Assembly (NCBI GenBank): GCA_018829445.1
Contig: JAHJTV010000079.1
Span: forward strand, 62,001-126,000
Direction of reading: 5' to 3'
Source of the DNA: a bacterium
GTDB taxonomy: Bacteria > SAR324 > XYD2-FULL-50-16
DNA: 64,000 nt
In this document: positions 17,471-26,704 of the stretch, one piece after another
How positions within the stretch are numbered: position 1 is the stretch's first letter
How the letters are laid out: the number at the start of each line of letters is the position of its first letter
Position numbers and translations under genes: made by a program
Notes under the pieces: model-generated
What the model saw: the letters and a program-made list of their open reading frames with translations, nothing else
Databases searched by the model: none
Told to the model about the DNA's origin: nothing

Positions 17471-18418
17471 CTTCTGGAAAAAATCCTGTAACATTTTGAT
17501 AATTGTTTCCATTTCTGACGGCCGTTTTGATTCAAATTCAATCCATTTATTGGTAAAGGGGTGTACAAAGCCCAATGATTTTGCGTGCAAAGCCTGGCCT
17601 GGATAGATTTTAAGTAGAGTAATCAACGAATCAGACAGCTTTTTCCCCAGGTTTCTGAACCTCCCGTAAACCGAATCGCCGACAAGGGGATGACCGATTG
17701 AGGACATGTGTACCCTGATTTGATGGGTTCGGCCTGTTTCCAATTTACATTCAATCAGACTCAGATAATTATAGGACTGCAAAACTGTCCAATGGGTTAT
17801 TGCCTGCTTCCCATACTCACGAACTGCAAATTTCTTGCGATCACTCGGATGTCGGCCAAGGGGTTTGTTTATTGTTCCTTTGATCTCTTTCGGAACTCCC
17901 CAAACCAAGGCTTCATATTTTCTTGAAATAGAGTGATTGAAAAACTGACTGGCAAGATGTTCATGGGCAGAACTGTTCTTCGCGATGAGCAACAAACCGG
18001 ACGTATCCTTATCGATACGATGCACGATTCCTGGTCTGATCGGATCTGTGTCGGGGAGTCTGGTATGATGAAGCAGGTAGTTAACAAGAGTATCAGTGTG
18101 ATGTCCGGCTGAAGGATGAACCACCATCCCGCTGGGTTTATTGACAATGATCAGGTGATCATCTTCAAAAACTATATCCAGGTGACCGGGAGTGGCGACT
18201 GCTTCTAAATCGCTAGCGGGAAGTACTGTGAATGAAATAACATCCCCTTTTTTTACTTTTCTTTTGGGGATGATATTTTCATCGGATTGATTAATACGAA
18301 CATTACCGGATTTTATAATTCGCTGTGCCTCGGATCGGGACAATACCTTTGAATGCTGGGATAAAACAACATCAAGTCTTTTTTGGTCCAAAAAGTCCTT
18401 AACGCTGAATATCTCCAT
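17465..18418 (-). CDS. rluD: RluA-family 23S rRNA pseudouridine synthase (RluD-like)
   Basis: About 317 residues. An N-terminal S4 RNA-binding domain (RLDVVLSQHSKVLSRSEAQRIIKSGNVRIN) is followed by the RluA catalytic domain. IVHRIDKDTSGLLLIAK carries the catalytic aspartate; LGRHPSDRKKF and LETGRTHQIRVHMSSIGHPLVGD are further family motifs. It converts uridines in 23S rRNA (positions 1911, 1915 and 1917 for RluD) to pseudouridine. Family membership is certain; the exact target is inferred. The ATG at 18418 overlaps the RNase G stop as TGATG, so the two are coupled. A TTG at 18421 is possible. Confidence 0.93.
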   Translation of the reverse strand: MEIFSVKDFLDQKRLDVVLSQHSKVLSRSEAQRIIKSGNVRINQSDENIIPKRKVKKGDVISFTVLPASDLEAVATPGHLDIVFEDDHLIIVNKPSGMVVHPSAGHHTDTLVNYLLHHTRLPDTDPIRPGIVHRIDKDTSGLLLIAKNSSAHEHLASQFFNHSISRKYEALVWGVPKEIKGTINKPLGRHPSDRKKFAVREYGKQAITHWTVLQSYNYLSLIECKLETGRTHQIRVHMSSIGHPLVGDSVYGRFRNLGKKLSDSLITLLKIYPGQALHAKSLGFVHPFTNKWIEFESKRPSEMETIIKMLQDFFQKS

Positions 18419-19911
18419 CAAAGCTCCAGCAACTCATATTGTTCATAATGATATTTTTCAGATACCTGCATGGAGATGTTGCCTTTGATCAGTCTCTCCA
18501 TGGAACGAAAAGTCTCCATCTCCTCATTTTCAATATATTCGGCAACGTCCGGATGTAAGCCTATCAGAAGGTTTTGAGGCGGATGCTCCTCTTTGGCTAT
18601 CCGATTAATCTCCCTATAAATTTCATATATGATGCTTTCAGGAGATAAAATTCTCGCCCGACCATTACAATAAGGACAAGGTTCGCGCAGAAACCGATTC
18701 AGGTTTTCACGGTTTCTTTTACGAGTCATCTCTATCAACCCAATTTCAGAGATTGGCAGAATCTTTGTCCTGGCTTTATCCCTTTTTAGTTCATGTTTGA
18801 GGGCTGTATAGACTTTTTGACGGTTTTCAAGGGATTCCATATCTATGAAATCGATAATAATAATCCCTCCAATGTCCCGTAGTTTTAATTGGTGAACGAT
18901 CTCTTTCACAGATTCCAGGTTTGTTGTTAATATGGTGTCTTCGTGACTATTGGATCCGGTGAAGCGACCTGTATTTACATCAATGGCAGTCAATGCTTCT
19001 GACTGGTCAATAACCAAATGCCCACCCGATTTCAACCAGACTTTTCGACTCATGGCTTTGTCGATTTCTATGCTGATTCCGTAATGGTCAAAAATGGGGG
19101 TTTTGCTTTTAAACAGTTTCAAGATTGAGCTATATCGAGGAAGATAGGTACCCAGATACTTTTTTATCTTTTCATATTCAAAAGTATCATCAATAACCAA
19201 TTCATCCACATTTGGTGCCAGCATGTCCCGTATGGTTCTGAAGGTCAGGTTTAAATCCTCAAACAGTATGGCTGGGGAGCGATAGGTCTTGAACTTTTTT
19301 TCCGTTTCATTCCATGAATTCAGTAGATATTCCACATCATGACGGAATTCCTCCTCAGATCTTCCAGTGGCAACTGTACGGACAATAAAACCGGTGTTTT
19401 CGGGTTTTATTGATGAGACAATCTTTCTCAGTCGATTTCGTTCTTTTTCGTCCCTGATTTGCCTGGAAACACCGACGTTATTGACATGGGGCATAAAAAC
19501 AAGGTTTCGCCCGGGAAGGGTTACATTGCAGGTGATTCTTGCTCCTTTGCTCCCAATGGGACCTTTGGAGACTTGAACCATAATATCTTGACCTTCCTTA
19601 ATCAAGGAGGAGATATTTTGCTTTTCAGGCTTGGTGTCTGATTGTTCTATGATTTCACTTACTTCATCGTCGTCTTCATCACTATCGATTCTGATATCAT
19701 CGACATACAAAAAAGCGGCTTTTTCCAAACCGATATCAATAAAGGCCGATTCCATTCCTGGTAGAACCTTGAGGACTTTACCCTTAAAAATATCGCCAAC
19801 GACGCTTTTGTTTTTTATTCTTTCATAAAATATTTCGCTAACAACTCCGTTTTCTATTAGCGCAACTCGAATTTCGTGTCGAGTATGATTGATTATTATC
19901 TTTTTTCCCAT
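18418..19911 (-). CDS. rng: Ribonuclease G/E family endoribonuclease
   Basis: A 497-residue endonuclease for rRNA processing and mRNA decay. The N-terminus KKIIINHTRHEIRVALIENG leads into an S1 domain (VGDIFKGKVLKVLPGMESAFIDIG). The DNase I-like catalytic core has ALTAIDVNTGRFTG and GIIIIDFIDME, with the two metal-binding aspartates. CPYCNG near residue 433 is the zinc-link motif. It ends soon after the catalytic half, lacking the degradosome scaffold of RNase E, so RNase G is the better name. It forms an operon with rluD. Confidence 0.95.
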   Translation of the reverse strand: MGKKIIINHTRHEIRVALIENGVVSEIFYERIKNKSVVGDIFKGKVLKVLPGMESAFIDIGLEKAAFLYVDDIRIDSDEDDDEVSEIIEQSDTKPEKQNISSLIKEGQDIMVQVSKGPIGSKGARITCNVTLPGRNLVFMPHVNNVGVSRQIRDEKERNRLRKIVSSIKPENTGFIVRTVATGRSEEEFRHDVEYLLNSWNETEKKFKTYRSPAILFEDLNLTFRTIRDMLAPNVDELVIDDTFEYEKIKKYLGTYLPRYSSILKLFKSKTPIFDHYGISIEIDKAMSRKVWLKSGGHLVIDQSEALTAIDVNTGRFTGSNSHEDTILTTNLESVKEIVHQLKLRDIGGIIIIDFIDMESLENRQKVYTALKHELKRDKARTKILPISEIGLIEMTRKRNRENLNRFLREPCPYCNGRARILSPESIIYEIYREINRIAKEEHPPQNLLIGLHPDVAEYIENEEMETFRSMERLIKGNISMQVSEKYHYEQYELLEL

Positions 19912-20782
19912 TGCTGGTGTCCGTGAATTAGCAGCGATTCAGCACAACAGCATAATTCTTTTGACGGGAAAATACTACCCAAGTACTTGTTTTAAAAAAC
20001 CATTAGACAAATCAGGAAAACAAATACATCCAACTGTTTGAATAGATTATCTCTGTCTCAAATGTTCCTTTATCTATCGAATATTAAAGATCTCAGCTAT
20101 TTTCGATTCATTGTGACAATATGGGATGATTTACTCGAATTTTAGCTTCAGAAAAACCGGTTGATATTATATGAAGCTTACTAATCTTGTTTATCCTAAT
20201 AAGGCTTGTCTAAGTTTAATATATGTATCCTTTATGAATGGTCTGTTTGCGTCTAGTGGTAGTTTTTCTGTCAAATTTAATAGCTATAATGTGATTTTGC
20301 CTTGTACTGATCGTTTGTTTTTTTAAAAAATAGTTATCGATAAATAGTTTTTGCAATATTGTATTAGTGATTTACCGAATGTGATTTCCAAGTATCAAGT
20401 GATATTCAGTCGCCTTTTCCGGAAGATCGTAGTCATATTGTTTTTCACTTTAAAGTAGGTGTATTTTTCAATCTTCCGTTAAAAGAAACTGGATTATATA
20501 CATTTTTCATAATATTAGCAACTGATTTTGTAGAAATAAAATAAACCATAAATCTTGTAACCTTCTAATATTATGAGCTTTAAATTCTTGTTAGTAATTC
20601 ATTATCAGATCAGTTCATTCAAACATCTTTCTTGATTCGGCGCTTCGTTAAATCTTAATTTTGCTATGTTCAGGGCGATGACCACCGAAATTAAAAAAAA
20701 AGACAGGTTGATGTTGTTTTTCCAGAATCTATTAACAGGATCACTCTTCAGTCTACTGTCCAAAGTAGCTTAGTTTAAGTAA
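19912..20782. other. 871-bp AT-rich intergenic region, no gene recognised
   Basis: The longest gene-free stretch of the window, between the start of rng and the end of ribH. Stops are dense in all frames, and I find no tRNA, SRP RNA, tmRNA or RNase P signature. It contains the palindrome TTATCGATAA at 20334-20343, flanked by A- and T-runs; the same 10-mer occurs in the other long gap. A T9 run on the minus strand about 90 bp past ribH could be part of a ribH terminator, but its hairpin is weak. Confidence 0.5.
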
Positions 20783-21250
20783 CTACAGTTTTTTATATAA
20801 ATCAATAACTTCAATTAGGCTTAACATGGTATCGCTTCCCTTGTTTCCCGACTTGGTTCCTGCTCTTTCGATTGCCTGTTCAATGGAGTCGGTTGTAAGA
20901 ACACCAAAAACAATTGGGACATCCGCTTTTAATGAAACTGTGGCTACACCTTTTGATACTTCGTTGGCAACATAATCAAAATGCGGAGTTGATCCCCTGA
21001 TAATCGCACCCAGTGTCAATATACCGTCGCATTTACCTGTTGCTGCAATTCTCTGGCAGGTTAATGGAATCTCAAAAGCCCCTGGAACTTTGACGACAGT
21101 CAGGTTTTTTTCAATTCCTTTGAGTCTGATGAATGTATCGGCTGCGCCTTCAAGCAGTCTGTTTGAAATAAAGTCATTGAATCGTGAAACAACGATGGTG
21201 ATTTTAAGATTTTCTGCACTTAAATGTCCTTCCAAAATACTGTATCCCAT
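20783..21250 (-). CDS. ribH: 6,7-dimethyl-8-ribityllumazine synthase
   Basis: 155 residues; condenses the 5-amino-6-ribitylamino uracil with dihydroxybutanone phosphate in the penultimate step of riboflavin synthesis. Motifs in order: VVSRFNDFISNRLLEGA, VPGAFEIP, ILTLGAIIRGSTPHFDYVANEVSKG (with the catalytic histidine) and PIVFGVLTTDSIEQAIERAGTKSGNKG. Normal length. No other rib genes are nearby, and I see no FMN riboswitch in the upstream 330 bp. Confidence 0.97.
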   Translation of the reverse strand: MGYSILEGHLSAENLKITIVVSRFNDFISNRLLEGAADTFIRLKGIEKNLTVVKVPGAFEIPLTCQRIAATGKCDGILTLGAIIRGSTPHFDYVANEVSKGVATVSLKADVPIVFGVLTTDSIEQAIERAGTKSGNKGSDTMLSLIEVIDLYKKL

Positions 21251-21579
21251 ATGATTCCTTTATTGGATGGTGAGTTTACAAATAGCATTTGTACGATTGG
21301 ATCTATTTTATATCAATGTGATTTGGAGTTAATTGAAAAGTAATTAGAATGTTTTCTAATTGAACTTTTATATAGTAAAAAAACATCAACATTATAGCAA
21401 AGTGATAATTCAGTAAAAGGAGGGTTTCTGTCCTTCTATTTGAATTTCTCTTTTCCAGCATCGTCCCTTGCTCCTATAAATAAGAAGACATAATTTTGTT
21501 AGTTTGTTAAAACTAGGGGAACATTCGCATTGAACCAATCAATCTGTATTCAAATATCGAAAATCCTTATTTATCACAT
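21251..21579. promoter_or_regulatory. Divergent intergenic region with an 8-bp palindrome
   Basis: 329 bases between the divergent starts of ribH and the exported protein gene. It holds a perfect inverted repeat AATTAGAA-TGTT-TTCTAATT at 21342-21361, about 90 bp upstream of ribH, which could be an operator or simply an AT-rich hairpin. No coding frame or RNA gene is recognisable. Confidence 0.4.
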
Positions 21580-22422
21580 ATGTATTTTCAATCAGTTCGT
21601 AGCGATCGTTTTTTACGATTATTCTTGTGTGTGGCTTTTTGTTTTCTTTCAACTGAGCTGAAAGCGGGTTTAATGAAACCGGAAAGTGCTCTTGCCAGAA
21701 TCCTTGAAAATTCCAGTTCTGTTTTTCAGTTTTACATCGAATTAAATGTTTCTGTATACGATCCCGAGGAATTCGCCAGTCTGGAAGAGGAAGTGGATCT
21801 GAACCTGATTCCGTATGAAATATCTGAAAAGTCATATAAGCAGAAAATATGTTTTGTAAGGGATGAATTCCTTTCCATCGAAACCGTTGATTTAAACGGA
21901 AAGGCGTTACACATTTACATGCTTGAAATCGGTGGCAATAAATTCTCCACAAATCTAAGTGATCAACGAGAATTCTCCGATGAAGATGTTTTATTTCCTA
22001 CTATTATGCTCTACACGAAACATTTAAGTCTGTTCAAGAAATCGATCTATAGATACAGTATTATTCCTGCCTCTTTGGAAATTTCAAGTCAAAACGACCT
22101 GGTTTTTTACAAAATAGGATCGGGCAATTCTTTTATGAAGGTGGACCCCGATTCATTTCATATTTTTGAATTGTTGTATCAAGTGCAGATAAGGGGAAGA
22201 TATTTTCCTTTAGTAGTTTCATTTCTTGATTGGGATCTTCAAAGGAAGGTTATCCCGGAAACTACAAGGTTTTACATTAAAAGTAGATTGTACAAGGAAA
22301 CACGAATTTCAAGCATCCAATACTCCGGTATTTATTCAAAAAGGAACTCGGTTTTACAAAAATACAAGGACTTATTGCCTTCCAGATTTCCGTTTTCAGT
22401 GAGTTTAAACTATGGAAACTAG
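21580..22422 (+). CDS. Exported protein of unknown function
   Basis: 280 residues. A signal peptide is clear: basic SDRFLR, then the hydrophobic LFLCVAFCFLS, and a cleavage site after ELKA (about residue 29). The mature part is rich in beta-type alternation and tyrosine, with no motif I recognise. Hydrophobicity and repeated short strands would fit a periplasmic beta-rich fold such as the LolA/LolB type, but this is only an impression. It is the first of three co-oriented exported proteins; the next is a SurA-like chaperone, which suggests an envelope role. Confidence 0.75.
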   Translation: MYFQSVRSDRFLRLFLCVAFCFLSTELKAGLMKPESALARILENSSSVFQFYIELNVSVYDPEEFASLEEEVDLNLIPYEISEKSYKQKICFVRDEFLSIETVDLNGKALHIYMLEIGGNKFSTNLSDQREFSDEDVLFPTIMLYTKHLSLFKKSIYRYSIIPASLEISSQNDLVFYKIGSGNSFMKVDPDSFHIFELLYQVQIRGRYFPLVVSFLDWDLQRKVIPETTRFYIKSRLYKETRISSIQYSGIYSKRNSVLQKYKDLLPSRFPFSVSLNYGN

Positions 22423-22494
22423 TTTATTTCCCTGAACATTAAAAACGTGTTAACACCTGTTTTCTTCTGAACTCAAGAATTCCATTTGGCAACC

Positions 22495-23436
22495 ATGAAA
22501 ACAATTATAAGTTTGATTACGGGTACTATTTTTTTTGTTACTTACTTAAATGCATCTGTCCAATATGATTACATCAAATTGTTAATTAATGATCGGGCAA
22601 TTACGAATATTGAAATCGAGATTAAAGCTTATGAAATAGCACAAGCCAAAAGAGCGGACTTGACAAATACCGACTTGGATCAGTTCAAAAAAGAAGCAAC
22701 GGATATTCTTATTGAGGAAACCCTGCTTGATATTAGGGCTGATGAGCTGCAGATTTTTTTAAATGATGATGAGCTGGATGACGAATTGGAGGGGTTTAGA
22801 ACACAACGAAAAATCAGCCAGGTTGAGTTTGAGGAATTGCTGGAAAAGCAAAATATAAGTTTGATGGACTTTCGTGCATCCTTTCTGAGGCAGATCAGGC
22901 GGAATAGGGTTATTTTCAGGGAGATCAGATCAAAGATCAATATTGATGAAGATAAACTGAAAATGGAATATGAAAAAAACCTAGGGTTTGAAAAGTTGGT
23001 TCATGCAAGGCATATTCTGTTTCGATTAAACAATGCTGCGTCTGAAGAGGAAGCAGCCAGGGTTTATTCGAAAGCAACTCAATTGAAGGAAAGAATTGTT
23101 GGAGGTGAGCCGTTTGAAAAAATGGCAGATCAGTATTCCGAAGATCCTTCCGTAAATAGAAATCATGGTGATTTAGGATTCTTTAAAGAATCGGATATGG
23201 TTAAAGAGTTTTCAAATGCGGCTTTCGAATTGGAACCAGGACAGGTCAGCGATCCCGTCCGAACTCCTTTTGGTTACCATCTAATTGAAGTTGTTGACGT
23301 TAAAAAACAACCCAAGGATTCTTTTGAAACGGTAAAAACCAGATTAATGAATCTGGAATTGAAAAAACAATATGATCAGATGTACCAGGATTACATGAGT
23401 AATCTGAAGACTAATGCAAAAATCATTTTTAAATAA
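22495..23436 (+). CDS. SurA-like periplasmic peptidyl-prolyl cis-trans isomerase (parvulin)
   Basis: About 313 residues with an N-terminal hydrophobic signal (ITGTIFFVTYLNA). A helical SurA-N-like domain follows, including IEIEIKAYEIAQA and a long acidic helix region. One parvulin rotamase domain starts at ARHILFRLNN (about residue 180) and contains FEKMADQYSEDPSVNRNHGDLGFF and PFGYHLIEVVDV. It is predicted to chaperone outer-membrane proteins in the periplasm. SurA of E. coli has two parvulin domains; this protein has one, so it may be closer to PrsA or PpiC. I chose the ATG at 22495; an in-frame TTG lies nine bases upstream. Confidence 0.88.
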   Translation: MKTIISLITGTIFFVTYLNASVQYDYIKLLINDRAITNIEIEIKAYEIAQAKRADLTNTDLDQFKKEATDILIEETLLDIRADELQIFLNDDELDDELEGFRTQRKISQVEFEELLEKQNISLMDFRASFLRQIRRNRVIFREIRSKINIDEDKLKMEYEKNLGFEKLVHARHILFRLNNAASEEEAARVYSKATQLKERIVGGEPFEKMADQYSEDPSVNRNHGDLGFFKESDMVKEFSNAAFELEPGQVSDPVRTPFGYHLIEVVDVKKQPKDSFETVKTRLMNLELKKQYDQMYQDYMSNLKTNAKIIFK

Positions 23437-23510
23437 TCTGAAGCTACTATTCACAAGATCTTTTACAAAGATCCTTATCTTACACTCAGATCTCATTAAT
23501 AAACTCCATC

Positions 23511-25661
23511 ATGCGCAAGCTGATATTTATATTTCTATCATTCATTTTGATTTGGAATAGTTGGACTTCTGGCCTATTAGCCCAGTCTTTTCTTAGTGAT
23601 CAGGTAGAACTGCCTGTTTTGAAAGAACAGGTTTCTGACGCAATTGATGACATTGAATTAGGCGAGACAGCAACCAAAGTTGCGCCGGAGTCAGAATCAC
23701 CTGGTTTTTCTGAGTTTTTATATAATATTGAGCAAGTCCCGGTTGAAGTTGCTGTTCTTGAGAGTATTCAGCAACGATCCGGATTTAATCAAGAGGACTT
23801 AAATAAGATATTGGAATTGTTGGAAAGGGGAGAATATAATCTTGCTTTGGCCAATCTTGAAGACCTTCCCGATCAGATCGAAGAGGGAATAGAAGAACAG
23901 AAAGATTTCGAAATAAACGAATTCCGTTTATATCTGACTATTCAAGGTAACTATCGACTGGGCAACTACTCTGAAGTTGAAACTCTATCGGAGTCATATT
24001 TTGAGAATTATATAAATGGGAATCATTACTACTGGGTTTATTATTATTATGCAACTGCACTTTTTTCACAAAAAAAACCGCTTCGACAAGTTTATCTGGT
24101 GACAGAGGAGTTCTTCCACAACCTACCAAACAAAGAAAGATCCAATTTACGAAAATATTTGATAGAGGACGCTTTAAATAATAAGCAGGTATTGTCAGCT
24201 ATTAATTTTCTGGAAAATGAAGATGGAAAACTGCTTCAAGGTTATGAACGGTGGATTGATGAGATTATTGAAAATATAAACGATGTTGAGGATATTGAAC
24301 AGATCGTTGAACGGTACGAGAATGAACCGATCTATTATCAACTTCAGCTGAGAAAAGTGCAGTTGATGATTCGGGATGGGGATCTTCAAAAGGCTGAAGA
24401 GTTTTACTATAACTTGTTTTTGACAGCGGTTGCAGGACCAAACCAATATAACAGTCTTTCAAAGATCTATGATACTATCTCGTTAGCTTATGAAACCAAG
24501 CCTTACAAAATTGGTGTTATCCTTCCTTTCTCCCATAAGGTGTTTAAACGTTATGCAATGGAGGTTCAGGACGGTTTGGAACTTGGGTTAAGCAAGTATA
24601 AAATCAATGGCAAACCGATTCAGTTGATCTTCAAGGATTCAGCCCAAAAGGATTCAAATCCTGAATTTGTAAAAAAATCTCCTAAACAGCAGTCACAAGA
24701 AAAACAAAAACTTGTAAAAGCTCATGTCAGAGATCTTGTAGAAAATCATGGAGTTATTGCTATCTTAGGCCCTTTGGCCAGAAATACTTCTCTGGCTGCA
24801 GGTGAAATGGCCGATGAATACAAAATCCCTATCATTTCCTTCTCGTTAACGGAGAACATTGGCAAAGACCTGCCATGTTTGTTCAGGTTTCAACGGAGTC
24901 AATTTCAAGAAGCGAGGGTCCTCGCAAATTATGCTGTCGATTATCTGAATGCTTCCCGGTTTGTTTTGTTTTATCATACCAGTAGCAAAAGCTTTGAAGT
25001 AATGCAGACCTTTGCCGAAGTAGTAAAAGAAAAAGGCGGAGAGATTGTTGGTATCGCCAGAATTGCTGAAGATAAAGTCGATTTTAATGATACATTCAAG
25101 AGTTTTACCGGCGGATTTCAAATTAGATCCGAGGAGGAGGAGGAGGAGCTAAAACTCATGAGGGATAGACCAAAACCAATAATCGACTTTGATGCGATTT
25201 TTCTGCCGGTTGATATCAGAACATTAAAAATTGTGACAGATTTTGCATACTTATTTGATGCAGGTAATTCCTGGTTTTTGAGTGGGAGTGAAATAAATGT
25301 CAGAGAAAACCAACTATTGAATAATACCAGCCGATTAAGGTTTGTGGACACTTACCCTGTTAGCCATTTTAGAACTCACCTTCAGCCCTTTTTTGAAGCC
25401 CACTGGAGGAACTTTAATTATCGATCCAATTATTATTCTCCCACCAACTATACAATTTTTGGTTATGAAAGTATTGAGATTCTTGGCAAATTGCTTAGTT
25501 TACCGCAAAATCAAAACCGGGAAGCGCTAAGGGATGCGGTTCAAAATCTGAACTCTCTGGAAGTATTGACCGGGATTGTTAATGCAGATAAGAATGGTGA
25601 ACTGGATAAGCAATTGAAAATTTTGAAAATTCAAAAAAGTGAAACGGTTGCTGTTTTCTGA
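23511..25661 (+). CDS. LpoA-like penicillin-binding protein activator / periplasmic binding-fold protein
   Basis: 716 residues. A signal peptide (LIFIFLSFILIWNSWTSGLLAQ) is followed by a helical, TPR-like region up to about residue 320. From KIGVILPFSHKVFKRYAMEVQDGLELGL (about residue 330) to the end it has the type I periplasmic-binding-protein fold (Peripla_BP_6), including VIAILGPLARNTSLAAGEMADEYKIPIISF. TPR plus this fold is the architecture of LpoA, which activates PBP1A. It lacks a lipobox cysteine after the signal, so it is likely soluble. An amino-acid ABC-type binding protein is the alternative, but no transporter genes lie nearby. Confidence 0.82.
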   Translation: MRKLIFIFLSFILIWNSWTSGLLAQSFLSDQVELPVLKEQVSDAIDDIELGETATKVAPESESPGFSEFLYNIEQVPVEVAVLESIQQRSGFNQEDLNKILELLERGEYNLALANLEDLPDQIEEGIEEQKDFEINEFRLYLTIQGNYRLGNYSEVETLSESYFENYINGNHYYWVYYYYATALFSQKKPLRQVYLVTEEFFHNLPNKERSNLRKYLIEDALNNKQVLSAINFLENEDGKLLQGYERWIDEIIENINDVEDIEQIVERYENEPIYYQLQLRKVQLMIRDGDLQKAEEFYYNLFLTAVAGPNQYNSLSKIYDTISLAYETKPYKIGVILPFSHKVFKRYAMEVQDGLELGLSKYKINGKPIQLIFKDSAQKDSNPEFVKKSPKQQSQEKQKLVKAHVRDLVENHGVIAILGPLARNTSLAAGEMADEYKIPIISFSLTENIGKDLPCLFRFQRSQFQEARVLANYAVDYLNASRFVLFYHTSSKSFEVMQTFAEVVKEKGGEIVGIARIAEDKVDFNDTFKSFTGGFQIRSEEEEEELKLMRDRPKPIIDFDAIFLPVDIRTLKIVTDFAYLFDAGNSWFLSGSEINVRENQLLNNTSRLRFVDTYPVSHFRTHLQPFFEAHWRNFNYRSNYYSPTNYTIFGYESIEILGKLLSLPQNQNREALRDAVQNLNSLEVLTGIVNADKNGELDKQLKILKIQKSETVAVF

Positions 25662-25679
25662 TGATTTGCTAAAAATACT

Positions 25680-25720
25680 TAAAAGGAAGCCAGGTATGTA
25701 TCCCTGCCTTCCTCTTTTAA
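25680..25720. terminator. Bidirectional terminator between the LpoA-like gene and hflC
   Basis: Stem GGAAGCCAGG / CCTGCCTTCC with a single C-C mismatch and an 8-nt loop. It is flanked by AAAA on the left and TCTTTT on the right, so each strand ends in a T-run. It lies between two convergent genes, as expected for a shared terminator. Confidence 0.8.
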
Positions 25721-25733
25721 AGCCTTTGATCAG

Positions 25734-26666
25734 CTATCTATTGGCTGAAGTCTGTATCAAATATTTATATATCGGAGTGTCTGCCTGAATGACCAGCCTG
25801 GTATTTTCTCCCAATACCTGCTTATAACTCTCCAGAGACATCATGAAGGCATAAAATTCGGGATCTTTGTTGTAAGCTTTTCCATAAATTTCGGTGGCTT
25901 TAGCATCGGCGTTACCTCGAATCTCTTCAGCTTCTCGATAAGCAGAAGATTCTATTTCCTTCAAATCTCTCTCCATGTCACCGAGGATACGGGCTTTCTC
26001 AGCTTCTCCTTCGGATCTCTTCTGTTCGGCTATTCTTTGCCGTTCGGAAATCATCCTTTGGTATACTGTCTCTCTCACCTGGGTAGTATAGTTGATTCGT
26101 TTTATCAGAACGTCCAAAATATCAATCCCAAAACTCTTGGCTGTTGCAGTTACATTGTCAAGAACGATCTGGCTCATTTTATCTCGGCCTACACTTATCG
26201 ATACTCTGGTTTTCTGTTGTGTGGATTCCGTGGTCAGTTTATAGGTTTTATTCCAATCGGAACTACGAATAATCTCCACCAGGTTATTCTTGGTGACAAA
26301 ATCCCTTACGGCCCCGTTAATCAGATCGTCTAATCTGGAAATTGCCCTATCTGTTGTATTCATCCTCTGCAAAAACAGTAAAGGATCATCAATTTTCCAT
26401 CTGGCGGTTGTATCAACCCAGATATACATCTTATCCTGAGTTGGAATTTCATTGGGGTTACCATCCCATTTTAAAATCCGTTTATCGAAATAATGTACTT
26501 TTTGGATAATTGGAATTTTAAAATATAGTCCGGCATCTTTTTTAGCACTGCCAACGGGTTCTCCGAATTGGGTGACAACCGTCTGTTCGCCTTCGTCGAC
26601 TATATAAAATCCGTTATAACCGACAAACGCCAAGATAATAATGAGTATTAACAGCATCTTTTTCAT
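25734..26666 (-). CDS. hflC: HflC, FtsH-regulating SPFH-domain membrane protein
   Basis: 310 residues. One N-terminal membrane anchor (LLILIIILAFVGYNGFY) is followed by the SPFH/Band 7 domain beginning VDEGEQTVVTQFGEPVG. The typical block is seen as FGIDILDVLIKRINYTTQVRETVYQRMISERQRIAEQKRSEGEAEK. HflC pairs with HflK in a large periplasm-facing cage that modulates the FtsH protease. It lies 38 nt downstream of hflK on the same strand. Confidence 0.95.
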   Translation of the reverse strand: MKKMLLILIIILAFVGYNGFYIVDEGEQTVVTQFGEPVGSAKKDAGLYFKIPIIQKVHYFDKRILKWDGNPNEIPTQDKMYIWVDTTARWKIDDPLLFLQRMNTTDRAISRLDDLINGAVRDFVTKNNLVEIIRSSDWNKTYKLTTESTQQKTRVSISVGRDKMSQIVLDNVTATAKSFGIDILDVLIKRINYTTQVRETVYQRMISERQRIAEQKRSEGEAEKARILGDMERDLKEIESSAYREAEEIRGNADAKATEIYGKAYNKDPEFYAFMMSLESYKQVLGENTRLVIQADTPIYKYLIQTSANR

Positions 26667-26704
26667 CTTAATGTTCTCCTTAAGTGGTCACATTTTGAAA
26701 ACAG

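Noticed and set aside
21251..21579. Possible FMN riboswitch before ribH
   Set aside because: None of the conserved FMN-element strings is present.
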